Origin: a bacterium
GTDB lineage: Bacteria; Actinomycetota; Acidimicrobiia; Acidimicrobiales; Bin134
Assembly: GCA_028820035.1 (NCBI GenBank)
Contig: JAPPKI010000281.1
Span: forward strand, 1-5,591
Direction of reading: 5' to 3'
DNA: 5,591 nt
In this document: positions 1 to 5,240 of the stretch, in pieces
How the letters are laid out: every line of letters starts with the position of its first letter
How positions within the stretch are numbered: position 1 is the first letter of the stretch
Translations under genes and position numbers: made by a program
Notes under the pieces: model-generated
Told to the model about the DNA's origin: nothing
What the model saw: only the letters and a program-made list of their open reading frames with translations
The model's database searches: none

Positions 1-890
1 GGCGGCTCGGGGATCATGTCTCGGTAGGTGGGGCCGTTGCGGGGGTCGAACACCGTGACTTGGCCCTCGAAGCGGAAGATCGATCCGTGGACCACGGGAA
101 TGCCCAGCTTCACCGAGGCGTCGTTCAGCATGTAGCGCACCGGGAAGTTGTCGGCGCCGTCCACGATCACGTCGTAGTCCTTGATGATGTCCACGATGTT
201 GTCGGCGCCCAGCCGAACGTCGTAGGTCACCACATTCACATCCGGGTTCAAGGCGTTGAGGGTCTTCTTGGCCGAGTCCACCTTGCGATCCCCCACCCGG
301 TCGAGGTTGTGGAGAATCTGGCGCTGGAGGTTGGAGGCATCCACCACGTCCATGTCCACGATGCCCACGGTGCCCACTCCCGCCGCGGCCAAGTACAGGG
401 CCGCAGGCGAGCCCAGCCCACCGGCGCCCAGGCACAGCACCTTGGCTTCCAGCAGCTTGAGCTGTCCCTCCACACCTACTTCGGGCAGCAGCAGGTGGCG
501 GTGGTAGCGGTTGGTCTGATCCGGGGTGAGCGACACCGGCACCCCCCAATTGCGGCCCTGGTCCTTCCAGCGGTTGAAGCCGCCGTCCATGGACACCACG
601 TCGCGGTACCCCATCTCCTGGAGGGTCTGGGCCGCGAACGCCGAGCGCACGCCGCCCGCGCACATCACCACCAACGCAGCGTCCTTGTCGGGCAGGCGGT
701 TCTCCACGTTGGGCTCCAGATTGCCCCGGGGGATGTGGACCGAGCCCGGTATCGCTCCCTGCTCGAACTCATCGGGCTCCCTCACATCGAGAAGCACCGC
801 GCCCTGCGCCAGCATCGCCTCAGCACCAGCCGGGTCGGTCTCCCTGATTACAGCCTTGGCCTCTCGGAGCAGATCTCTGAACGTGGACAT
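1..890 (-). CDS. moeB: Rhodanese-MoeB/ThiF fusion: E1-like sulfur-carrier adenylyltransferase (partial, runs off left edge)
   Basis: 296 codons are visible, open at the left edge. Residues about 18-113 form a rhodanese domain with active-site loop CAGGVRS (Cys77). Residues about 121 onward form a ThiF/MoeB E1-like domain: RHLLLPEVG near 131-139, ATP-binding GAGGLGS at 155-161, NLQRQ with the arginine finger at 187-191, and the DGADN aspartate pair at 244-248. The family adenylates the C-terminal Gly-Gly of a small sulfur carrier (MoaD, ThiS or CysO type) in the cytosol so that it can be thiolated; the rhodanese Cys would carry persulfide sulfur. The order is rhodanese first, the reverse of mycobacterial MoeZ. 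Where E. coli MoeB has the first zinc pair CYRC, this protein reads TYRD (288-291), resembling MoeZ-type enzymes. The ATG at 890 is chosen because an AGGTAGGA-like ribosome site lies upstream and the rhodanese domain follows directly. It lies 48 bases behind the sirtuin gene. MoeB is more likely than ThiF, but the carrier partner cannot be seen. Confidence 0.9.
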   Translation of the reverse strand, partial: MSTFRDLLREAKAVIRETDPAGAEAMLAQGAVLLDVREPDEFEQGAIPGSVHIPRGNLEPNVENRLPDKDAALVVMCAGGVRSAFAAQTLQEMGYRDVVSMDGGFNRWKDQGRNWGVPVSLTPDQTNRYHRHLLLPEVGVEGQLKLLEAKVLCLGAGGLGSPAALYLAAAGVGTVGIVDMDVVDASNLQRQILHNLDRVGDRKVDSAKKTLNALNPDVNVVTYDVRLGADNIVDIIKDYDVIVDGADNFPVRYMLNDASVKLGIPVVHGSIFRFEGQVTVFDPRNGPTYRDMIPEP

Positions 891-900
891 AGCGATAGAA

Positions 901-929
901 ATCCTACCTAGTTAGTCCGATTTTACCAA
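901..929 (-). promoter_or_regulatory. Weak candidate promoter of the rhodanese-MoeB gene
   Basis: Reading the minus strand, TTGGTA (924-929) is followed after 17 bases by TAGGAT (901-906), each matching 4 of 6 consensus positions. The predicted start of transcription falls within a few bases of the ATG at 890, giving a nearly leaderless message. The same bases contain an AGGTAGGA purine run (901-908) that could instead be a ribosome binding site about 10 bases from the ATG, on a transcript coming from the sirtuin gene. The two readings exclude each other in part. The local AT-richness compared with the flanking genes is the main support. Confidence 0.25.
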
Positions 930-938
930 TCCCCCAAT

Positions 939-1712
939 TCACGGCGCCACGATCAACGGCAGCGCGTCGCTGATCGAGGCCGGCACCACCGCGGCGGCCA
1001 GTCCGTCGAACGGGGTGGGTTCAGCGTTCACGATCACTATCTGGCCCCCGGCCCGATGGGCGATGGGCACCACGTTGGCAATCGGGTACACGGTGAGGGT
1101 GGAGCCCACCGCCAGCAGCACGTCGCAGGCCATGGCGGCTTGCTCCGACCGGTGCAAATCGGCCATCACCAGGTTCTGGCCAAACGAGATGGTGGCCGAC
1201 TTCAATATCCCTCCGCAGATCCGACACGGCGGGTCGGCCTCCCCCGCCCTCACCCGCTCCAGGGCAAACTCCATCGGGGCGGTGTCCCCGCAATCGAGGC
1301 ACCGGAACTTGGAGGTTGTGCCGTGGATCTCCACCAACCGCTCTTCAGAGGTGCCCGCGGCCCGGTGCAAACCGTCGACGTTCTGGGTGATCAGCGTATG
1401 CAGCTTTCCCTGGCGCTCCAGCTCCACCAGGGCCCGGTGGCCCGGGTTTGGCTCCTTGCCCTCCCACATCGACCCCTCGGCCAGCCGCTGCCAGTTGCGC
1501 TTACGCAGCTCGGGGTCGGACACATACGACGACAAGGTGGCTGTCTTCTCGGCCTCGGGGTTCTTGGTCCATAGCCCCTCCGGCCCACGGAAGTCGGGGA
1601 TACCGCTGTCGGTGGAGATCCCCGCCCCAGTGAGCACCACAATTCTCTCGGCCGGGCCCAGCACTGCCCGGGCTGCGTCGATCTCGGTGGTCAGCTCATG
1701 AATCGGCCGCAT
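939..1712 (-). CDS. Sir2-family NAD-dependent protein deacetylase (sirtuin)
   Basis: 257 residues, the usual length for a bacterial CobB-like sirtuin. All core motifs are present: NAD-binding GAGIS at 29-33 and GIPDFR at 37-42, QNVDGLH at 110-116, the catalytic His130 in VEIHG, a zinc knuckle with Cys138/Cys141 and Cys163/Cys166, the substrate loop ISFGQN at 175-180, and the Rossmann elements VGSTLTVYP (202-210) and IVNAEPTPFD (227-236). Sirtuins remove acyl groups from protein lysines, consuming NAD+ and releasing nicotinamide and O-acyl-ADP-ribose. The YxxR pair that makes E. coli CobB and SIRT5 desuccinylases is not seen; the aligned stretch reads WQRL (74-77), so plain deacetylation is the better guess (inference). 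The start codon at 1712 has only a weak GGGA upstream. The gene is first of a two-gene leftward unit with the MoeB-like gene and is divergent from the gene at 1819. It looks intact. Confidence 0.96.
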   Translation of the reverse strand: MRPIHELTTEIDAARAVLGPAERIVVLTGAGISTDSGIPDFRGPEGLWTKNPEAEKTATLSSYVSDPELRKRNWQRLAEGSMWEGKEPNPGHRALVELERQGKLHTLITQNVDGLHRAAGTSEERLVEIHGTTSKFRCLDCGDTAPMEFALERVRAGEADPPCRICGGILKSATISFGQNLVMADLHRSEQAAMACDVLLAVGSTLTVYPIANVVPIAHRAGGQIVIVNAEPTPFDGLAAAVVPASISDALPLIVAP

Positions 1713-1728
1713 GAATTCCCGATCTGAC

Positions 1729-1739
1729 TATTGACAATA
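1729..1739. promoter_or_regulatory. 11-base perfect palindrome, possible operator
   Basis: TATTG-A-CAATA is a perfect inverted repeat in the divergent region between the sirtuin gene and the gene at 1819. It overlaps the TTGACA box proposed for rightward transcription and lies 17 bases upstream of the sirtuin start codon. A second, looser inverted repeat, ATATT (1737-1741) with AATAT (1747-1751), overlaps it. The position would suit a regulator controlling both directions, but short palindromes in AT-rich DNA also arise by chance. Confidence 0.3.
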
Positions 1740-1760
1740 TTACATGAATATAGGCAAAAT
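1731..1760 (+). promoter_or_regulatory. Candidate promoter for the conserved hypothetical gene at 1819
   Basis: A perfect TTGACA box (1731-1736) is followed after 18 bases by CAAAAT (1755-1760), which matches 4 of 6 bases of the -10 consensus. Transcription would begin near 1767, upstream of the ATG at 1819 and downstream of the in-frame ATG at 1744. This argues against the longer start. The box sits in the most AT-rich stretch of the window. Confidence 0.45.
1747..1752 (-). promoter_or_regulatory. Candidate -10 box for the sirtuin gene
   Basis: On the minus strand this reads TATATT, five of six matches to TATAAT, and would start transcription near 1740, about 28 bases before the sirtuin ATG. 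No convincing -35 box lies 16-18 bases further upstream, so the call rests on the -10 alone and on the divergent gene layout. Confidence 0.25.
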
Positions 1761-1818
1761 ACACCAAAACTTCCTCCCTGTATCTGGCATGGCGACTGCC
1801 GGCAGAAACGATCCTCCC

Positions 1819-2244
1819 ATGACATCCCTACTCACGCATTCTTCTCTGTGGATTGAACCGTGGCGCGACCTGGTCACCGAGGAGAACGGGCACGACCCCC
1901 GATCCAAGTACGTGGAGCAGTTCTGGCTCGGGGTGATCGGCCCCACCGCGGCGTGGCTCATGCGCTACGTAGCCCAAGAGTTCGACAACTCCCCCGACGG
2001 GTTCGAGCTTCCCGTGGCCCCCATCGCCTTGCAGTTGGGGATCAGCCCCAAGGCTGGACCCCGAGGCGGCCTCCATCGCACCCTGCACCGCCTTGTGATG
2101 TTCCGGCTGGCCTCTGAGAGCCATACCGGCTACGCCGTCCGGCGCCGGCTGCCCCCGCTCAACCACGCCCAACTCCGCCGACTGCCCACTCATCTCCAGC
2201 GCTCCCACTCCTCCTACTACGCGCCTCCCAAGTCCGCAGCCTGA
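1819..2244 (+). CDS. Conserved actinobacterial protein of unknown function (SLWIEPW...GHDPRS type)
   Basis: 141 residues from the ATG at 1819; in-frame ATGs also lie at 1744 and 1789. The 1819 start is preferred because the upstream codons are AT-rich and unlike the gene, the TTGACA promoter overlaps the longer version, and homologues I remember begin close to the LWIEPW motif. The visible hallmarks are SLWIEPW (9-15), GHDPRSKYVEQFWLGVIGP (24-42) and RRRLPPL (109-115). I recall this pattern from widely conserved, uncharacterised actinobacterial proteins. The middle and end alternate predicted helices with a basic hairpin (PIALQLGISPKAG, then GGLHRTLHRL, then GYAVRRRLPPL), which could be a winged-helix DNA-binding fold; that is inference from pattern only. 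No signal peptide or membrane segment is seen. No Shine-Dalgarno sequence precedes any of the three starts. The first DUF1214 gene begins 37 bases downstream on the same strand. Function is unknown. Confidence 0.82.
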   Translation: MTSLLTHSSLWIEPWRDLVTEENGHDPRSKYVEQFWLGVIGPTAAWLMRYVAQEFDNSPDGFELPVAPIALQLGISPKAGPRGGLHRTLHRLVMFRLASESHTGYAVRRRLPPLNHAQLRRLPTHLQRSHSSYYAPPKSAA

Positions 2245-2269
2245 GGCGGTCACAGCCAAAAGAGGGCGC

Positions 2270-2276
2270 TAGACAT
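2270..2276 (+). promoter_or_regulatory. Probable -10 box of a leaderless promoter, first DUF1214 gene
   Basis: TAGACAT ends 5 bases before the ATG at 2282. If TAGACA is the -10 hexamer, transcription starts about at the ATG itself, giving a leaderless message of the kind common in actinobacteria. No Shine-Dalgarno sequence is at a usable distance; the only purine run (2261-2266) is 15 bases away. No good -35 box is visible. The same ten bases stand at the same spacing before the second copy. Confidence 0.45.
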
Positions 2277-2281
2277 AGCGG

Positions 2282-3466
2282 ATGGACCAAGACTTGAGAA
2301 CTTCCTGGGACCGGCTGTGCGACACGCTGAAGGAATCGGCCGACTACGTGTTCGACCCGGCGCTGGGAGTGGACGCTTCTGAGCAGGCCGAGGGATTGCG
2401 ACATCACCTGCGGATGCTCTATTTGGCGCTCGACCGGACTCTCGAGAACAACGATCCCCAGCACCCCGAACTGGGCTGGACCTATCCCTCCAAGTTCGGC
2501 CAGGACAACCCCGACGGGCTGTATCAGACCGCTCCGGTTGATTTGAGCCGCCCATACCGCCTCACCGGCCGCATAGACACCGTCCGCTACCTGGGGGTGT
2601 CGATATTGAACTTCGTCTCCGGCCGGGGAGGCATCACCCAGCAGCTCAACGTGGGCACGCCCGACCTCACCGACATCGGCGGCGGCCGCATAAACGTGGT
2701 GTTCAGCCCCGAACCCGACCCCGGCGACCACGTCGGCGACTGGTACCAGGTTGAGCCCGAGCTCTCCCGGCTGCTGGTGCGCCAGTTCTTCTCCGACTGG
2801 GGTGCCGAGAGCCATGCCGAGCTGTACCTGGAGTGCCTCGACCCCGACGGTACGCCCGCCCGGCTCGACCCGGTTCGCACCGCGGCGCTGATCGACCAGG
2901 TGGCCAACGAGATCAACACCGTCCCGAAGTTCTGGACCGACTATGCGGTGGGCTACCGCGACCGGGGCGAGATGCACACCTTCGAGCACATCCACGGGAA
3001 GGTGAGCGGCGAGGGCCTCGGGGGCAGCGACCAGCAGGCCTACGGTGGGTGCTGGTTTGAGGTGGGCCCCGACGAGGCCCTGCTGTTGGAAGTGACCCCG
3101 CCCAACTGCCTGTACTGGAACATCCAAGTGGGCGACACCTGGTTCCAGAGCCTCGACTACATCAACCTCCCCACCACCATGAACGACTCCCAAGCCCGCC
3201 TCGACCCCGACGGCGTGCTGCGAGTAGTGGTCTCCCACCAAGACCCCGGCATCCAGAACTGGATCGCTTTGGGCGGCTGTCCCCAAGGAGTGCTCACCTA
3301 CCGGTGGAACAACGCCGACTCCGAGCCGGTGCCCACCGTGAGCCTCTTGCCGGTGTCCGAGGTCCAAAACCATCTCCATCCCGACACCCCCCGGCTCAGC
3401 GCCGACGAGCGCGCCGCACTCGACGCCGAGCGCCGCCGCCATGCCCTGCGCCGCTTCACCAGATAG
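2282..3466 (+). CDS. DUF1214-family protein, tandem copy 1
   Basis: 394 residues with no signal peptide or membrane segment, so probably cytosolic. The N-terminal part (about 1-60) is helical and acidic. It is followed by HPELGWTYP (61-69) and GQDNPDGLYQTAPVDL (73-88), then RLTGRIDTVRYLGVS (93-107), a pattern typical of the region preceding DUF1214. The DUF1214 domain occupies about 268-360, with CLYWNIQVGD (276-285), LPTTMNDSQARLD (296-308), DPGIQNWIALGGCPQG (321-336) and TYRWN (339-343). The C-terminus is an Arg-rich helix ending RRRHALRRFTR. Cysteines at 13, 185, 257, 276 and 333 are all kept in the second copy. DUF1214 proteins have no established reaction, so none is assigned. The ATG at 2282 is chosen because it aligns with the paralogue's start and with the -10 box. 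The gene appears intact, with its stop at 3464-3466. Confidence 0.88.
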   Translation: MDQDLRTSWDRLCDTLKESADYVFDPALGVDASEQAEGLRHHLRMLYLALDRTLENNDPQHPELGWTYPSKFGQDNPDGLYQTAPVDLSRPYRLTGRIDTVRYLGVSILNFVSGRGGITQQLNVGTPDLTDIGGGRINVVFSPEPDPGDHVGDWYQVEPELSRLLVRQFFSDWGAESHAELYLECLDPDGTPARLDPVRTAALIDQVANEINTVPKFWTDYAVGYRDRGEMHTFEHIHGKVSGEGLGGSDQQAYGGCWFEVGPDEALLLEVTPPNCLYWNIQVGDTWFQSLDYINLPTTMNDSQARLDPDGVLRVVVSHQDPGIQNWIALGGCPQGVLTYRWNNADSEPVPTVSLLPVSEVQNHLHPDTPRLSADERAALDAERRRHALRRFTR

Positions 3467-3491
3467 CAAGGCGATCAGCCGGAGCCGCGGC

Positions 3492-3498
3492 TAGACAT
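3492..3498 (+). promoter_or_regulatory. Probable -10 box of a leaderless promoter, second DUF1214 gene
   Basis: TAGACAT again ends 5 bases before the start codon, here the GTG at 3504, within the shared GCTAGACATA. There is no nearby Shine-Dalgarno sequence; the closest GGAG (3481-3484) is 19 bases away. Retention of box and spacing in both copies, while the surrounding gap sequence has diverged, suggests the box is functional and gives the second copy its own promoter inside the gene pair. Confidence 0.45.
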
Positions 3499-3503
3499 AC
3501 GGC

Positions 3504-4691
3504 GTGGACAATGAACTGAAGGCTTCCTGGGATCGGCTGTGCGACGGCCTCAAGCAGTCGGCCGACTACGTGTTCGACCCGGCGCAGGGAGCAGATCCCT
3601 CTGAGCAAGCCGAGGGCCTGCGCCACCATCTGAGGATGCTGTTTTGGGCCTACGACCGGATCGTGGAGAACAACGACCCCGAACACCCCGAGCTGGGCTG
3701 GGTGTACCCGTTCAAAGTGGGCCAGGACAATCCCGATGCGATGTACATGACTGCTCCGGTGGACCTGAGCCACACCTACCGCCTCACCGGCCGCATAGAC
3801 ACGCTGCGCTACCTGGGCGTGTCGCTGATGGACCACCGCTTCGGCCGGGGGCGCATCACCCAGCTCGTCGACGTCGGCAGCCCCGATCTGACCGACATCG
3901 GCGAGGGCCGCATCAACGTGGTCTTCAGCCCCGACCCCGACCCCGGCGACCACATCGGCGACTGGTTCCAGGTGGAGCCGCTCGAGTGCCGGCTGTTCGT
4001 TCGCCAGTTCTTCTCCGACTGGGCCGCCGAAAGCCAAGGCGAGCTCTACTTCGAATGCCTCGACCCATCGGGTCCGCCCGGCCGGCTCGACCCGGTGCGA
4101 ACCTGCGAGCTGTTCGACGAGTTGGCCCGGGAGGTGGACACCGTGCCCAAGTTCTGGACCGATTTCGCCGGAGGCCAGCGCGACCGGGGCCAGATCAACT
4201 CGTTCGACCATGTTCCCGCCCACAAGGTGAGCCAGAGCGCCCAGGGGGGAAGCGAGAAGCAGTCCTACGGGCAGTGCTGGTACGAGGTGGGCCCCGACCA
4301 GGCCATGTTGTTTGAGGTAACCCCGCCCGACTGCCTGTACTGGAACATCCAAGTGGGAGACACCTGGTATCAGAGCCTCGACTACATCAACCTCCCCACC
4401 ACCATGAACGACTCCCAAGCCCGCCTCGACCCCGACGGCGTGCTGCGGGTGGTGATCTCCCACCAAGATCCCGGCATCCAGAACTGGATCGCCCTCGGCG
4501 GCTGCCCCCAAGGCGCCATCACCTACCGGTGGAACAACGCCGACACCGCGCCGGTGCCCACGCTGCGGCTCATGGCGGTGTCCGAGGTCCACAATCACCT
4601 CCATCCCGACACCCCCCGGCTCGGCGCCGAAGACCGTGCCGCCCTGGATGCTGAGCGCCGCCGCCACGCCCTGCGCCGCTTCACCAGATAA
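3504..4691 (+). CDS. DUF1214-family protein, tandem copy 2
   Basis: 395 residues, starting with GTG. That start makes the first residues (MDNELK) line up with MDQDLR of the first copy; no other start gives this match. Domain order is as in copy 1: an acidic helical N-terminus, GQDNPDAMYMTAPVDL (73-88), RLTGRIDTLRYLGVS (93-107), and a DUF1214 domain at about 269-361 with CLYWNIQVGD, LPTTMNDSQARLD and NWIALGGCPQG. The five shared cysteines fall at 13, 185, 258, 277 and 334, with an extra Cys201. Differences cluster at about 200-257, where conservation falls to roughly 40% before rising to about 95% in the next 60 residues. No signal peptide or membrane helix is seen. Two intact copies with conserved motifs imply both are under selection. 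Whether they form a heteromer or act on different ligands cannot be judged from sequence. The stop TAA lies inside the direct repeat at 4685-4736. Confidence 0.88.
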   Translation: MDNELKASWDRLCDGLKQSADYVFDPAQGADPSEQAEGLRHHLRMLFWAYDRIVENNDPEHPELGWVYPFKVGQDNPDAMYMTAPVDLSHTYRLTGRIDTLRYLGVSLMDHRFGRGRITQLVDVGSPDLTDIGEGRINVVFSPDPDPGDHIGDWFQVEPLECRLFVRQFFSDWAAESQGELYFECLDPSGPPGRLDPVRTCELFDELAREVDTVPKFWTDFAGGQRDRGQINSFDHVPAHKVSQSAQGGSEKQSYGQCWYEVGPDQAMLFEVTPPDCLYWNIQVGDTWYQSLDYINLPTTMNDSQARLDPDGVLRVVISHQDPGIQNWIALGGCPQGAITYRWNNADTAPVPTLRLMAVSEVHNHLHPDTPRLGAEDRAALDAERRRHALRRFTR

Positions 4692-4736
4692 GCCATGGAA
4701 ATGACTCAGACCGTGGAGATCAGATAACCCATGGAA
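4685..4736 (+). repeat. 16-base direct repeat pair, 36-base period, bridging two genes
   Basis: CAGATAAGCCATGGAA (4685-4700) and CAGATAACCCATGGAA (4721-4736) match at 15 of 16 positions. The first copy holds the stop codon of the second DUF1214 gene, and the second holds the start codon of the MauE-like gene. The ATG in the first copy opens a 10-codon frame (4695-4727) whose TAA lies 3 bases before the next gene's ATG, so a translated leader coupled to the membrane protein gene is possible but unproven. A small local duplication explains it as well. Confidence 0.75.
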
Positions 4737-5240
4737 TACGCGGCCGCGGTCTATCTGATGGCCGCGGTCCTGCTGGGCGTGGCGGGCGCCGCAAAGGCAG
4801 TCACTCCTGAACCTGCGTCCGCGGCGCTTGCCCGTCTGCACCTCCCCCATTCCCTGTGGGTGGTGCGTCTGCTGGGAATTGTCGAGCTAGTCGTGGCGGT
4901 GAGCGCATTTGTGGTGGGCGGTGCAGGACCAGCTATCGCCCTCGCTGCTCTCTACGGAGGGTTCGCCCATGCGGCGTGGGCCATGGTTCGCCTGGGCCCC
5001 GGTGTCTCGTGTGGATGCTTCGGGCGAGCAGAGATGCCCGCCTCCCTGCGCCATGTGGTGGTGAACATTCTGGCTCTGGCCGCCGGAGTGGTGGCCGCCT
5101 CATGGCCAGTAGAGTCCATCGACAATCTGTTCGACTCCCGCCAGTGGCTCCTCGCTCCCTTCGCCGTGGTCGTAGTAGGAGGCGCCTATGGAGTGTTCGC
5201 GTGGCTCAGCCAGTCGGGGCTTCGGGCGGTTCGAAGTTGA
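4731..5240 (+). CDS. MauE/DoxX-family redox-associated membrane protein
   Basis: 169 residues, strongly hydrophobic, with likely membrane segments near 3-24, 44-63, 66-87, 106-124 and 139-159. The diagnostic feature is CGCFG at 94-98 (Cys94, Cys96) in the loop after the third segment, typical of the MauE branch of the DoxX-like superfamily. MauE is needed for methylamine dehydrogenase maturation, and relatives are thought to pass reducing or oxidising equivalents across the membrane, often alongside a thioredoxin-fold protein. No such partner and no methylamine genes lie in this window, so the substrate is unknown. The start at 4731 has a GGAG at 4715-4718, 12 bases away, which is rather far; the nearby repeat may matter for initiation. 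It lies 39 bases after the second DUF1214 gene on the same strand. Its last 35 bases overlap the aminopeptidase gene on the other strand. Confidence 0.82.
   Translation: MEYAAAVYLMAAVLLGVAGAAKAVTPEPASAALARLHLPHSLWVVRLLGIVELVVAVSAFVVGGAGPAIALAALYGGFAHAAWAMVRLGPGVSCGCFGRAEMPASLRHVVVNILALAAGVVAASWPVESIDNLFDSRQWLLAPFAVVVVGGAYGVFAWLSQSGLRAVRS

Larger units (their letters stand above)
2245..4691 (+). repeat. Tandem duplication: two units of promoter gap plus DUF1214 gene
   Basis: Unit 1 (2245-3466, 1222 bases) and unit 2 (3467-4691, 1225 bases) each consist of a 37-base gap followed by a DUF1214 gene. The gaps share GCTAGACATA at the same distance from the start codon, so the copied segment included the 5' control region. 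By hand alignment the proteins are about 75% identical overall and about 88% over the last 125 residues. The bases 3146-3222 and 4371-4447 are identical over 77 positions. The only length difference in the proteins is one residue in the variable middle. Confidence 0.85.

Noticed and set aside
1..890. Possible broken or missing gene at the left edge
   Set aside because: Translating the minus strand by hand from 890 gives an uninterrupted fusion protein to the window edge; it is cut by the edge, not by a mutation.
60..911. 283-codon plus-strand open frame opposite the MoeB-like gene
   Set aside because: The minus strand reads continuously as rhodanese plus ThiF domains with all motifs. The plus-strand product is low-complexity, rich in His and Val, and matches nothing I recognise.
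1015..1701. 228-codon plus-strand open frame opposite the sirtuin
   Set aside because: The sirtuin on the minus strand has every catalytic and zinc residue, and the opposite frame has no recognisable motif.
1744..1818. Longer start (ATG at 1744 or 1789) for the conserved hypothetical protein
   Set aside because: The added codons are AT-rich and unlike the gene, the 1744 start lies inside the proposed promoter, and the recognised family pattern begins just after 1819.
2159..3469. 436-codon open frame on the minus strand opposite the first DUF1214 gene
   Set aside because: It mirrors the plus-strand gene in a high-GC genome, is rich in Val, Gly and His without family motifs, and has no matching start signals. 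The plus-strand frame carries clear DUF1214 motifs.
3484..3491. GCCGCGGC palindrome before the second DUF1214 gene
   Set aside because: An eight-base all-GC palindrome is common in DNA of this composition, and the corresponding gap before copy 1 lacks it.
4692..4730. Transcription terminator between the second DUF1214 gene and the MauE-like gene
   Set aside because: No stem of useful length and no T-run are present; the only structure is the direct repeat.
3456..4850. 464-codon open frame on the minus strand opposite the second DUF1214 gene
   Set aside because: It resembles the frame opposite copy 1 only because the sense genes are paralogues. It also runs into the MauE-like gene. Conserved-looking antisense frames are expected for duplicated GC-rich genes.
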